Origin: Jiella pelagia
GTDB taxonomy: Bacteria > Pseudomonadota > Alphaproteobacteria > Rhizobiales > Rhizobiaceae
Assembly (NCBI RefSeq): GCF_026898155.1
Contig: NZ_CP114029.1
Span: 5,002,001-5,066,000, forward strand
Direction of reading: 5' to 3'
Length of the DNA: 64,000 nt
Each line of letters begins with the position of its first letter. Within the stretch, counting starts at the first letter, position 1. The notes beneath the pieces are model-generated. The model was not told where the DNA came from and did no database searches. It was given only the letters and a program-made list of their open reading frames with translations. The position numbers and the translations under genes are program-made. Below, in pieces: positions 35,053-46,700 of this stretch.

Positions 35053-36012
35053 CTATGAGGCGCCTTTCGTTCCGGCCAAGTCGGTCGCGGCGATCAGGAA
35101 GCGTTCAAGCGATCGCATCGCCGCCGCGCGGATGGGTTCGATTTCCATCAGCGTCTCGTGCCGCGCCCCGTCGATGATGTGGCTCTCGACCTTGTCGCAG
35201 TCGAGCGCCTGCATCGCCTCGGCAAGTTCGCTGATCGCCTTGCCGCCGCGCGTCGCCGGATCTTCCGATCCGCCGAGAAGGTGGATCGGCAGGTGCGATG
35301 GGAGGAGCGAGAGGCCGGCCTTTGAGCCGGCCTCGAAGACAAGCCTGGCGATATCCTCCATCATCGACACCGTGGGGGTGAAGCCGCACAGGGGATCGCT
35401 GATATAGGCGTCGACGGCGGCTTCGTCGTGGCTCAGCCAGTCGAACTCCGTGCGACGCGGCGACACGGATTTCGCCCAGGCGCCGAACATCGCGCGGCGC
35501 GAAAGGTCGCTGGCGACGTCGGAGCCTTTCAGCGCTTTTTCGGCCCTGAGGGCGAAACGCCCCAGCCGCCGATCCAGGCCATGCGACACGTCGGCGTTCC
35601 AGACGCACAGGCCGGCGAGCTGACGGCCGTAGCGCTCGCCGTAATTCAGCGCGATGGTCCCGCCGAGGGAGTGGCCGAAGACGACGAGGGGAAGATCGCC
35701 GAAGGTCTTCTCGGCGTGAAGATGGACGGCGTGGCAGTCCCGCAAGAGCTTTTCGGCGCCGCCCTTGCTGGCGAAACGGCGCAGCGGCGCATCGGCCGCG
35801 ACCGTCGAACCGTGGCCGCGATGGTCATGGGCGAGGACGTGGAAGCCGAGAGCCGCGAGATCGCGGGCGAAGCGGCCATATCGGCCTGCATGCTCGGCGA
35901 GACCATGAAAGACGAGGACGGTGCCGCGCGGCTCGCCCTTCGCCGGGGTCATGTAGAGATGCAGCGTTGCCCCGGAGCGGCTTTCGATCGATATCTCCTG
36001 GTCGAAATCCAC
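35053..36012 (-). CDS. Alpha/beta hydrolase, lysophospholipase/monoacylglycerol lipase type
   Basis: Soluble hydrolase of 319 residues. It shows the HGLAEHAGRY oxyanion segment, the DHRGHGST motif, the nucleophile elbow VVFGHSLGG (Ser), GGSEDPAT with the catalytic acid, and the final His in ARHETLMEI. This pattern is that of PldB/monoacylglycerol lipase-like enzymes acting on lysolipids or monoglycerides. GTG start at 36012 with GGAG upstream. Single gene. Confidence 0.92.
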   Translation of the reverse strand: MDFDQEISIESRSGATLHLYMTPAKGEPRGTVLVFHGLAEHAGRYGRFARDLAALGFHVLAHDHRGHGSTVAADAPLRRFASKGGAEKLLRDCHAVHLHAEKTFGDLPLVVFGHSLGGTIALNYGERYGRQLAGLCVWNADVSHGLDRRLGRFALRAEKALKGSDVASDLSRRAMFGAWAKSVSPRRTEFDWLSHDEAAVDAYISDPLCGFTPTVSMMEDIARLVFEAGSKAGLSLLPSHLPIHLLGGSEDPATRGGKAISELAEAMQALDCDKVESHIIDGARHETLMEIEPIRAAAMRSLERFLIAATDLAGTKGAS

Positions 36013-36215
36013 GGCTTTGCGGCTCCTTCGGTGTTTTGTCTCGTCCGCTACATAGGGCTCTGTCCCATCTATCGCATCAGATGCGGGAACACTGCGGAAA
36101 CCTTCGTGCGATCGCGGCAGGCAAGTTTACCCAAGGGGATAAAACTTCTAGAATGCAACCACGACGGCAAGGTCCGCCAGCCCGGCGCCCGGCCGATCCG
36201 GAAGGGGATCGAACG

Positions 36216-37331
36216 ATGCGCATCCTGGTGTTGTCGGCGGCGTTCACCGCGGGCCTTTTGGGTTCGACGGCCCTCGCCCAGGAGCCGCTGGACGGCTATC
36301 TTGTTGCCCGCAAGGCCTGCAAGGCCACCGTTTCGATCCGCAACGCCGCCAGCGAAGCCGGCACGGCGCTGGAGAGCGGCCGGGCCTATCATCTCATCGG
36401 CGAGAACCGGCTGAACGGCACGCACTACTACGTCGTCGTCCCCGGCGCCGCGCCGGAGCGTCGCTGGATCGACAAGACCTGCGGCGACTGGGTGAAGCTG
36501 GTGGCGAGCGCCGATGCCTTCGAGCGCCCCGGTTCCGGTGGTGCCATCGCCGTCGAGGACGTCGACGTTTCGAACGGCGCGGTCGCCGAAACGGGCGGAG
36601 GAAAGGCCGAGCCGGCGGCGGAAGGCGGCGCCGCACCATCTGGCACCAGTGGCGACGGCGCGGGGAACGGCAAGGTCCCGCGCGATCTCCTCCTCGCCAT
36701 CAGCTGGCAGCCGGCCTTCTGCGACACCCATCAGACCAAGGCCGAGTGCCGGTCGCAGACTGGCGACCGCTTCGACGCCGATCATTTCGCCCTGCACGGC
36801 CTCTGGCCGCAGCCGCGCGGCGTCGAATATTGCGATGTGCCGGCGAAACAGAAGAGCGACGACAAGGCCGGCGACTGGGACAAGCTGCCGCCGGTCGAGG
36901 TCGATGCCGAGACCCGGGCCGAGATGGAAAAGGCAATGCCCGGCACCCGGTCGATGCTCGATCGCCACGAATGGACCCGGCACGGCACCTGCTACGAGAC
37001 CACCGCCGACGAATACTTCGACGATTCCCTGGCGGTGCTCAACAGGATCAATGCTTCCAACGTCCGCGAGCTGTTCGCCGGCGCAATCGGCCAGACGCTC
37101 ACCCGCCAGCAAATCCGCGCGGCCTTCGATGAAGCGTTCGGCGCCGGAGCGGGCGAGCGGGTGCGCGTCTCCTGCTCGCGAGACGGCAAGCGCCAGCTGA
37201 TCGGCGAGCTGACCATCGGCCTCGTGGGGGAGATCACGGCCGATCCCGACGTTTCCGCCTTGATCGCCGCCGCGAAGCCGACGGACGGAGGCTGCAACGA
37301 GGGCATAGTCGACCCAGTCGGATTTCAATAG
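36216..37331 (+). CDS. Ribonuclease T2 family exported nuclease
   Basis: Periplasmic or secreted RNase of 371 residues with a signal peptide (MRILVLSAAFTAGLLGSTALA). An N-terminal extension (about 25-120) resembling an SH3-like domain precedes an Ala/Gly/Glu-rich linker, and the T2 domain follows. Both catalytic segments are intact: CAS I FALHGLWP and CAS II HEWTRHGTC. Cysteines near each suggest disulfides. The ATG at 36216 gives a clean signal; the frame is open further upstream. Confidence 0.93.
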   Translation: MRILVLSAAFTAGLLGSTALAQEPLDGYLVARKACKATVSIRNAASEAGTALESGRAYHLIGENRLNGTHYYVVVPGAAPERRWIDKTCGDWVKLVASADAFERPGSGGAIAVEDVDVSNGAVAETGGGKAEPAAEGGAAPSGTSGDGAGNGKVPRDLLLAISWQPAFCDTHQTKAECRSQTGDRFDADHFALHGLWPQPRGVEYCDVPAKQKSDDKAGDWDKLPPVEVDAETRAEMEKAMPGTRSMLDRHEWTRHGTCYETTADEYFDDSLAVLNRINASNVRELFAGAIGQTLTRQQIRAAFDEAFGAGAGERVRVSCSRDGKRQLIGELTIGLVGEITADPDVSALIAAAKPTDGGCNEGIVDPVGFQ

Positions 37332-37384
37332 TGACGGAGGGACCATCGTTTGCGGATCGCCGCCCGCGCGCGCAGGTGGAAGCG

Positions 37385-38429
37385 TCATGCCTGCCGCAGC
37401 AGCCCTGACAGAAGGCTGGTCACCCCGACGCTTTCGAGCGCCACCCAAAGGACGATGGCAACGTAAAGCACCATCAGGAAGACGCTTTCCCTGCGGGTGA
37501 GCAGCATCCCGGTGCGCATGGCGAGGAAAAGCGCCACCGTCGCGACGGTGAGGAGCCCCATCATCGGCGCGGCGACCGAGAAGTTGATGACCGTTGCCCC
37601 GGCGACGAGGACGCCGGCAGGGATTGCCACCAGAAGGTCGAAGATGTTCGAGCCGAGGACGTTCGCCAGCGCCGTCACGCCGTTGTTCTTGCGCGCCGCC
37701 CTGACGGAGATGAAGGCGTCCGGAATCGACGTTCCGGCCGCAACGACCGTGAAGCCCCACAGGAAGCTCGGCGTCTCGAAGATCTCGCCGAGATTGATCG
37801 CCGCCCGCACGAGACCCTCGACGCCGAGGACGATGACGGCAAGCGAGGCGGCAAAGAGCATCCATTCGCGGCCGGGTCGGATGTCCTCGCTGCTCTCCTC
37901 GGCCCGATGATCGCGCGTCTCCAGATACTGGATGACGACGTAGAGCAGGTAGAAGGCGATGGGAATGAGGGCGAGGAACCGGGTGAGCGTTCCGGTGATG
38001 ACACCGTTCGCCTGATCTTCGGTCGGGTTGTAGATGACGGCGAAGGAAAAGGTGATCAGCAGCACCGCCACCGAAACCATGTAGAACTGCGATTCCTTGT
38101 AGACGAGCCTCGGCGTTCGATTCGAGGCGCTTCGGGCTGAACAGGCCGCAGAGCGACGGTATCACCAGGATGTTGAAGATCGCCGACCCGACGATGGCCG
38201 CGACGCCGAGCTGAAATTCGCCGTGGATCAGCGCCGACAGGACGGTGGTGGAAAGCTCGGGGAAGCTGGAGCCGACGGCGACGACGATCGATCCGTGCAC
38301 CACCGGCGGCAGCCGGTAATGGGTGGAGAGCCTTGTGCTGGAGCGTTCGAGCAGACCGCTGCCCTTCCAGACGATCCCGGTCGCGACGATTACGACCGCC
38401 ACCCACAGAGCGATTTCACCCAGCACCAC
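37385..38429 (-). CDS. CaCA-family Na+/Ca2+ (cation) exchanger (frame break at 38109)
   Basis: Membrane antiporter of 347 residues when repaired, with about ten helices in two homologous halves. Alpha-1 repeat: AVGSSFPELSTTVLSA...VGSAIFNIL. Alpha-2 repeat: VAAGTSIPDAFISVRAA...LGSNIFDLLV. As read, the first half ends in an unrelated frame after RLESNAE. Removing one base from GAGCCTC (38106-38112) gives ELVYKESQFYMVSVAVLLITF and a continuous exchanger. GTG start at 38429 (or 38426) follows GGAAGGAG. Confidence 0.9.
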
Positions 38430-38584
38430 ATCTCCTTCCGGCTCGATGCCTGATGGTGTGAGCTAGGGCGGTATCGGGAAAAGTGGGCGATGACACCGGG
38501 AAAAGTTGGGTTCCAGGTGCTCGCGAACGCTCAGCCTTGGCCGTCACTGGGGACGGGCAAGGGCTCTGGCGGATCGGCTGGGTC

Positions 38585-40408
38585 TCACTGAGGCGCGCGC
38601 CAGAACGTCGGCAGTTGATAGCCGTAGAGCGGCGTCGTCTCGGGGTGCTTGATGAAGGCCCAGCGGGCAAGGCGCTGCTCGGGCAGGTGAAACAACGGCA
38701 CGACATAATGGCCGGAAATCAAGACGCGGTCGTAAGCCCTGACGGCAGCGACGAAATCCTCGCGCGAGCGGGCGGCGACGATATCGTCGATCAGGGCGTC
38801 GATCGCCGGATCGGCGGTCCCGGCATAGTTGAACGAGCCGTTGACGTCCTTCGCCTTCGAGCTCCAGCGATAGGACTGCTCGGCGCCCGGCGAGAGCGAG
38901 GCCGAGTAGACGCCGATGATCATGTCGTAGTCGAAGCCGTCCTTGCGCGCCTGGTACTGCGAATCGTCGACGAGGCGGACGTTCGCCGCGATGCCGAGAC
39001 GGCCGAGCGTGCGGGTATAGGCCTCCGCCATCTTCACCTGTTCGGGCGACTGGACGAGGATCTCGAAGGTGAGTGGCTTGTTGTCCGGCCCAACGAGCTG
39101 ACGGCCCTCGAAGCGATAGCCGGCCGCCTCGAACTGATCGAGCGCGGCGCGCATCACCTTGCGATCGGAGCCGGATCCGTCGCTGACGGTGGGCCGATAG
39201 GTGCCGTCCATCACCTCCGGGTCGACCTCGCCCGGATAGGGGGCGAGGAGGGCCTTTTCCTTGTCGCTTGCCGGTCGGCCGAGGGCGGACAATTCGGAAT
39301 TCTGGAAGAACGAGCCGGTGCGCTGATAGGCGTCGTAATAGAGCGTCTTGTTGGCCCACTCGAAGTCGAACAGCATCGACAGCGCCTTGCGCACCTGTCG
39401 ATCGGCAAAGATCTCGCGCCGCGTATTGAAGACGAAGCCGAGCATGTTGGCGGGCGCGCCCGTGTGGAACGTCTCCTTGATCACCCGGCCGTCGGTGACC
39501 GCCGGGAAGTTGTAGGCGGTGCGCCAGTGGCTCGGGTCGCCTTCGAGATAGATGTGGCAGTTGCCCTTCTTGAAGCCCTCGAACTGGGCGTTGCTGTCGC
39601 GGTAATAGTCGATCACGATCCTGTCGTAGTTGAACATGCCCGCTCGGATCGGCAGGTCCTTGGCCCAATAATCGGGGTTCTTCTCGTAGGTGATCTCCTG
39701 GCCCGGCTTGACGTCGGCGATCACGTAGGGACCCGAGCCGATGACCGGCTTCAGCGTCGTCTGCTCGAAGGTCTTCTCGTCGAAGGCGTGTTCAGGAAGG
39801 ACGGGCAGACCGGAGATCAGGAGCGGCGTCTCGCGGTCGGCCGTCTCGTCGAAGGTGAAGCGCACGCCGTCGTCGCCGACCTTTTCGATCTTCACCGCGG
39901 GGCGCAGCCAGTTGGCGTACATCGGCCGGCCATGTTCGCGCAGCATCCTGACGGTGAAGAGCACGTCCTCCGGCGTGATCGGGTGGCCGTCGGAGAACTT
40001 CGCCTTGGGATCCAGCCGAAACTCGACGAAATTGCGTTCGTCGTCGGTCTCGACCGTCTTGGCGATCAGGCCGTACATGGTGAAGGGCTCGTCCGGCGAA
40101 CGCTGCATCAGCGGTTCGAAGACGAGGTTGCCGAACTCCTTGTCGAACCAGATGCCCCGCGCCGTCGTCAGGGCGCCGCGCACGATCACCGGGTTGAGGT
40201 TGTCGAAATTGCCGAAGACGCAGTAGCGCATCGTGCCGCCCTGGGGGGCATCCGGATTGGCATAGGGCAGCGTCTGGAAATCGGCCGGCAGCGCCGGGTC
40301 GCCCTGCATGGCGATCGCATGGGCCGGCTCGGCATGCGCGGGGTCGGCAGCGTTGAGCGTCGCCGCCGCAATGACGAGGGCGCAGACGGCGGCATACTTT
40401 TTGCGCAT
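38585..40408 (-). CDS. Extracellular solute-binding protein, YejA/OppA-like
   Basis: Periplasmic binding protein of 607 residues (SBP_bac_5 fold) with a signal peptide cut near HAEPAHA. Family segments are GGTMRYCVFGNFDNLNPVI, PITPEDVLFTVRMLREHGRPMYANW, IGSGPYVIADVKPGQEITYEKNPDYW and the VRKALSMLFDFEWANKTLYYDAYQRTGSFF block, closest to YejA-type (microcin C/peptide) receptors. No permease or ATPase genes are adjacent, so its partners must lie elsewhere. ATG at 40408. Confidence 0.9.
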   Translation of the reverse strand: MRKKYAAVCALVIAAATLNAADPAHAEPAHAIAMQGDPALPADFQTLPYANPDAPQGGTMRYCVFGNFDNLNPVIVRGALTTARGIWFDKEFGNLVFEPLMQRSPDEPFTMYGLIAKTVETDDERNFVEFRLDPKAKFSDGHPITPEDVLFTVRMLREHGRPMYANWLRPAVKIEKVGDDGVRFTFDETADRETPLLISGLPVLPEHAFDEKTFEQTTLKPVIGSGPYVIADVKPGQEITYEKNPDYWAKDLPIRAGMFNYDRIVIDYYRDSNAQFEGFKKGNCHIYLEGDPSHWRTAYNFPAVTDGRVIKETFHTGAPANMLGFVFNTRREIFADRQVRKALSMLFDFEWANKTLYYDAYQRTGSFFQNSELSALGRPASDKEKALLAPYPGEVDPEVMDGTYRPTVSDGSGSDRKVMRAALDQFEAAGYRFEGRQLVGPDNKPLTFEILVQSPEQVKMAEAYTRTLGRLGIAANVRLVDDSQYQARKDGFDYDMIIGVYSASLSPGAEQSYRWSSKAKDVNGSFNYAGTADPAIDALIDDIVAARSREDFVAAVRAYDRVLISGHYVVPLFHLPEQRLARWAFIKHPETTPLYGYQLPTFWRAPQ

Positions 40409-40648
40409 CAAGGAATCCCGGTCTCTATTCGACGTTTCCTGCCGGCCGGTTCGGCCCAGACGGCGATTTCAATGGCAGCACGGCGGCCTTGCGGAGGCTC
40501 GCATGCTGCGCGGGGGAAGATCACGACAAACCGGCAATTTTGGGGGCCGGCCCGTGCGCCTGCGTCGAATCTAGCCGGGGCGGCACGATTTGCCCACCGA
40601 CAATCTCCAGCTGTCTGCGATCAAGCAAGGCTCAGCCACTCAAATGAC

Positions 40649-40677
40649 GAAGCCCCGGATCGCCGATCCGGGGCTTC
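40649..40677 (-). terminator. Terminator of the giant gene
   Basis: Thirteen-base perfect stem GAAGCCCCGGATC/GATCCGGGGCTTC with a three-base loop, 34 bases after the stop of the minus-strand giant gene. The tail is only weakly T-rich. The remaining bases up to the start at 40408 hold no gene. Confidence 0.7.
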
Positions 40678-40710
40678 TCTTCAGTGCAGATCCTGGAGGT
40701 CGCAGCCGTC

Positions 40711-43700
40711 TCAGCTGTCGAACCGCCCGGAGGCGTGGGCGAGCATCGTGTAGACCTTGCCCGTATCCGAGGCGAGGTAGGTCCGCGACACCCGGTTCTC
40801 CGGATCGTTGCGGGCGATGTCCTGCAAGAGCGCCTCGAAGTCGGCGATGTAGCGATCCACCGCGTCCCGGAACTCCGGGTCGCGCTGGTACTTGCGGCGG
40901 ATGTCGTCGAAGGTCTGCTGGCCCTGCATGGTGTAGAGCCGGCGGGTGAAGACGTTGCGCTCGCCGCGGCGATAGCGGTCCCACAGCTCGATCGAGGCGT
41001 TGTGGTCGATCGCCCGGGCGATGTCCATCGACAGCGAGTTCAACGATTCGACCACGTGATCGGGCGAGCGCTCCGGCGTCGCCTGGGTGCGTCCGGCGGT
41101 CGGCGAGGCCGGCGACGGATGCTGGACGTCGGAGGACGGAGCGAAGTCGTTGCCGAACGGGTCTTCGTCTTCCGATGCGCGGCGCAGCAGGTTCGACACC
41201 CACCCGCCGCCGCCGCGGTCCGTCTCGGCGCGGCCGCGATCCGGTGCCGAACGACCGCTGTCCTCAGAACGCGGAGGCCTTGCCGGACCGTGCGTTGCCG
41301 GAGCCGCAGGCGCCATTCCGCCGCCGATGCCCGCCGTCCGACCGGACGAGGCGGGACCGGGGGTGCCTGTCCCGGCCGGGGTGCCGCCCTGCGTCGAGGC
41401 GAAGCGCTGACCTCCGGCCTGGTCGCCCGAGCGGGACGTCGCAGGCTGCTGCACCGGGCTGTCGGAACGGCCCGCCTCGCTGGCCGGCCTTGCTGGCTCG
41501 GCTCGGCTCGGCTCGAAGCTGGTTCCGCGCAGATCGCGGGCAAGGTTGCCGTCGCTCATGAAGGACGCGGTGATCTCGCGCTCGACATCGAAGGCATCCT
41601 CGTCGTCGAAGTCGAACTCCGGCTTCGTGGCCTCTGGCTGTGCAGGTTCGGGCCGCTTCGCCTCCGGCGCCTGGGGCTCCTGACGGGTCTCACGCTGCGG
41701 CCGCGCCGGAGCGGGTCGCGAACGGTCGGCGACGTCGAAGGCCCGACCGGACTGGGAGACGATGTCGGACAATTCGCGCAGCGCCCGGATCTGATCGGAC
41801 ACGGCCCGGCGCATCGCCTCGGTGCTGGAGCGGGTCTCCTCCGGCAGTTCGAAGACGCCGCGCTTGATCTCGGAGCGGGCGCTTTCGAGTCTCGCTGCGG
41901 ATCTGTTTTGCTGCCTCGCGAATTTCCTCCGTCGAGCGTTCGAAGCGAGCGCCTGCGTCTCCCAGAGCAGCCTGAACCTGCTCGCGGAGCACGACGGCGG
42001 TCTGCAGCGAACGCTCCTCGGCCTGCTGCAGCTGGCGCTCGACGTCGCCGAGCGACGAGCCGAGCCTCGCCCGAGAGCTTCTCGGAGATCAGCCGCGAGC
42101 GCTGTTCGGTCCGGTCGAACAGACCGGTCACGACCTCTTCGAAGCTGTGCATCAGGCCGCCGATCTCCTCGGAGCGCCGGACGAGATTGGTCGACAGCTC
42201 GTCGAGGCCGGCATGGCCGCCCTCGAGCACCTGGCGAAGGCCGTCCTCGCGAGACTCCAGCAGGCCGACGGTTTCGGACAGGACCGAGCCATGCTCCTCG
42301 AACCGATCGGCCATCGAGGCGATCCGCGAGAACGCGGTGAGCGACAGCTGGTCGAGCTTGTCGACATTGCTGTCGAGCATGCGGGCGCTCATGGAGATCG
42401 AGTTCGTCGCCTCCTGAGCGTCCTCGGCGAAGCGTGCACCGCTCTCCTTGAGGATGTTGTCGATGGCGCCGAGATTGCCAGCGGTCTCCTCGACGAGGCC
42501 CCGCAGCGAGCCTCGATGTCTGGGCGAGCCGACCGATGAGCGAACCGACGTCGCGCTGCAGCTGCTCGCGCATCTCGCCGACCATGCCGACCGTCGAGGC
42601 AGCCCGTTCGTCCAGCGCACCGAGAATGGCGTCGGAAGACTGGGTGAGGGCGGCGACGGTCTCCTGCGCCCGGCGGCCAAGCGCCGCGGCGAGCGACGCG
42701 TTTTCGGAGCGCAGCCGTTCGGCCGCGTCCCGGGTCGTGGCTTGGAGAAGCCGCGCCAGCTCCGTGCCGCCTTCGCCGATCTGCGAGAGCATCGGCCGGG
42801 CTTCCTCGTCCAGCATGCGGCTGATCTCCGCATTGCGGGCCGAAAGCATCGTCGCGAGGTTGCGGGTCTTCTCTTCGAGCCTCCTCGTTCATCATCCGTG
42901 TGCGGGTGGCGAGCTGACGCTCGGTCTCGCTCATCCGCCCGGCAAGTTCTTCGCCGACCGAATCGGCACTTTCCAGGAGGCTCGAGCGGGCACGCTCGGT
43001 CTCCAGCCGGATGATCTCGGAGATCGCCGCGATCTGGCTCGACAGGTCGCCGCCGCGATTGGCGATCTCGTCGCGGACGTGCTCTGCATCCTGCAGAAGC
43101 TGTCCGGAGACGGTCGCGACCTCGCCGCGCAGCTGGCTGACGACGCCTTCCACCTCGCCGCGCAGCGACTTCGAGGTCGCGACGAGTTCTTCCCGCAGCC
43201 GCGCCGTCGATGCCTCGATCTCGCCGGTGACCGGGCTCTCGGCCAAGAGGCCGGCGAGGCGCTGGGTGGTCGCCTCGAGTTCGGCGGAGAACGTGTCGGC
43301 CCTGGTTTCGAGTGCCGAGGCGATGTCGCCGGTGGCGTTGCGCATCGACCCTGCCGCCCGGTTGACCCGGGCACTGAAGTCGTCGCCGGAGACCTTCAAC
43401 GCGCCCTGGGCGGTTTCGGTGAGCCTCGCCCATGCGGGAGATGGCATTCTCGAACTCCGCTGCGAGGCGGGTCGAGTCGCCGGCAAAGCGCGAACGATTG
43501 TCCTCGGCGATCTGGCGCAGTTCGTCGGCCGCGGCGGTGATCCGTTCGGCGAAGGTCTCGGTGTTGCGGTCGAACTCCCCGGCGACGACGCCGGAGATCC
43601 CCGACAGCGTGTCCACCAGCGTCATCCGCTGCTGGGTCAGCTGCTCGCGCACCTCGTCGGTCTCCTTGCGGATGCCGCGGGTGAGCCCGGCGATCTGGTT

Positions 43701-46700
43701 TGCCAGGGCTTCGGCCTCGGTTGCGAAGCGCGACCGCGATTCCTCCGAAAGCGCGCGAATGGCTTCAGCCGAACCTGTGATCGTCTCGGCGATTCGCCCG
43801 CCTTCGGTGACGAGCTTGGTGCCGGCACTCTCGCTGCGCTCGGAGAGCTCCTTCGCCAGCTCCTCGATGCGGGTCGTGAGCCGCTCGGCTTCCGCCGCGA
43901 TGCGCCCGCGGGCCTCCTCGCTTGCGGTGTCGAACAGCCGAGAGATGTCGCCGACGCTGATCGAGACCTTCTCGGTTTCGGCCATCAGGCCCTCGCGGGC
44001 ACGGTTGGCCTCCTGCGCCATGGCGGTGGTCGCCTCGGCAACGGTGTTGCGGATCGCCTCGGCGACAGTCGCCGCGCGGGCATTGAGGGTCCGCTCGACA
44101 TTGCCAAGGCCGCGTTCGAGCGCCGTGGCGATCGCTTCGGTGCGCTGATCGAGCGCGCCGACAAGGCTCGACGAGCCGCTTTCGAGGACGGCGAGGAGAT
44201 CCTCGCGGCGGCCTTCGAGGGTCTGCGACACGTCGCCGACCGACTGCTCGATGGTCCGCCTGACGTCGTCCGCCCGGTCCTCGAAGGTCGCGGCTGCCGA
44301 GGAGACCGCACCGTCGATGAGGGCGGCGAGGCTGTCGCGGCGTTCGTCGAAGGCGGTAGCGAGCTTGAGATCGGCTTCGAACAGGGCGTCGGAGAGGGCG
44401 GTGACGCGCTCTTCCAGCGTGGCGGCAAGCGCCGTGCGACCGCTTTCGATCTGCCGACCGAACTCGTCCCGGCGCTGGTCGAGGGCCGCGAGAAGAGTGC
44501 CTTCCGAACCGTCGACCACCCGCTGGATGGCGCCGAGGCGCTCGTCGAGACCCTCGACGAGAATGCCGCGTGCATCCTCGATGATGGCCCGCAGGGTGGC
44601 GGCGCGACCGTCGAGATTCTCGGCGAGGCGGGTGACCTTCTCGCCGATCTCGTCGCGGATCGAGCCGATGCCCTGGTCGAGCGTTCCGGAGACATCGTCG
44701 CGGCTCGACGCCAGCAGGACCTGGAGCTGCTCGATCCGCTGATCGAGGCTTTCGCGCACGCCCGTCTCGGCGTTCTGCGAGGCGTCCTTGAGTTCGGCGA
44801 TCCGTGACTCGATCGTCGCGGACAAGGATTGGCCACCGTTGCGGACCTCGCCGGAAAAGCCTTCGACGCCCGAGGCGATGGTCTGTCGCAGTTGCTCGAT
44901 CTCGGTCGTGAGACCCTTCTCGATGTCGCCCCTGGCGCTCTCGGCCGCGGCCGACAGACGGGAAAGCCGCTCGTCGAGACCTTCGACAACCATCGAGAGG
45001 GCGCTTTCGATCGCCACCAGCTGGCTGCTTGCCGAGACTGACAGGTGGTCCTCGAAGCCCTGGGTGCGTTCGTCGAGTTCGGTGCGGAACCGTCCGGTCT
45101 CGGCTTCGACTGTCCCGACCAGGCTGCTGCGCGTCTCTTCGAGAGACTTGCCGAGCGAACCGATCCGCTCGGACAGATCGCCGACGATCTGCTCGACGAC
45201 GTCGTCGAAGCCGGTCGCGACATTGCGCAGACGCTCGTCGATTGCCGCGGCGACGCTGGTCGCCATGTCGTCGCCGATTTCCTTCAGCGCCGCCGAGCGC
45301 GCGTCGAGGATCTCCGCGAGCTCGCCCTTGCGGGCGTCGAAGCTCGACATCAGCGCGTCCTGCGCCTCTCCCATCAGCCGCTCGTTGGCATGCAGACGGT
45401 CGGCAAGGCCGGTGTTGAGTTCGCCAGTCCTCCGATCGAGATTTGCGAACAGTGCTTGAGACTTTTCGTCGATCGTATTGATGAAGCTCGTGCTTTCGCC
45501 GTCGAGCGAGCGCTGCATTGCGGCGCCGCGGTCAGCCAGCGTCGAGGCGATCGCGTCGATCCGCTCGTCCAGCGAATTGACGATCGCGTCCTGAGACGTC
45601 GACAGCAGCGCTTCGATGGCACCGCGCCGCTCGTCGAACAGAGCCGAGAAGGCAGCTGCCCGGTCGTCGAGTCCACGGGCAAGCAGGCCCTCGGTGGTGC
45701 CGACAGCTTCGCGGATCTCGCCGAGAACGACCTCGATGCGCTCGGCGACGCGGCCGGTCCGCACGTCCATGTCGTTGGCGACGAGACGCTGCGCCTCGTC
45801 GAGGGCGCTGGCAAAGCGTTGGGTCTGGCCGACCAGGGTCTGTTCGAGCATCTGCATCCGGTTGGCGAAGCTCGATTCGAAACCTTCCGCAACGCGGCCC
45901 ATGACGACCTCGATTTCGTCGCGGCGCTCGGTGAGGACGCCGTGGATCTCGCTCGGCGGCGCTGTCGAGCTTGGTGCCGACCTCTCCGGCGCGTTCGCTG
46001 ATCGCGTCGATGCGGCTGTCGGCGGCAAGATCGAAGGACAGGAGCCGCTGGTCGAGGGCCTCGGCGAGACCGCCGGTCCGCTCCGTCAGCAAGGCGTCGA
46101 GGCCGGAAATGCGGTCGCTGAGGAGCGAGCGAAGGTCGTTGGTGCGAGCCTCGAGGGTTTCGTCGGCCGAGCGGACGATGCCATCGCTCAGACTGGACAG
46201 GTTGGAATAGCCCTTGTCGAAGGCGCCGACGATCTCCCGGGTGCGATCGGCCAGGCTTTGAGCGAAGGCGGTCGAGCGGTCGGAGAGAGCGGCCGAGACG
46301 CGATCGGTCGACACTTCGATGGCATTGGCACGGTTCTCGATCGCCGCGATCAGCGCCGGTCCGCGTTCGCCGAGAGCCTTCTCGATCACCTCGATACGAT
46401 GGTCGAGACCACCCAGCATCTGGGTGTTGTTCTCCGAAAGCAGATGCTCGATCCGGGCCGTCCGCTCGCCGAGGCTCGGTTTCGGTGCTCTTCAGGAAGC
46501 GGGTTGCGCTGTCCTCGAGCCGCTCGCGGCGGCCGTCGATCTCGTCGGCGATACCCGCCTTGAAACCCTCGCCATGCTTCTCCATCGCCTGCAGGCGCTC
46601 CGTGAAGAGCGTGTCGAGCCCGTCGAGGAAGGTTTCGCCCTGCAGCCGCATCGACAGCGTCCGGTCGTCGAGAGCTTCGGACAGCGCCTCGACGAACTTG

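Noticed and set aside
42977..42983. GAGGCTC sequence resembling the frame-break sites
   Set aside because: Here the reading frame is continuous on both sides (RARSSLLESAD), so this is a natural GAGGCTC and a useful negative control. The same holds near 46145-46153.
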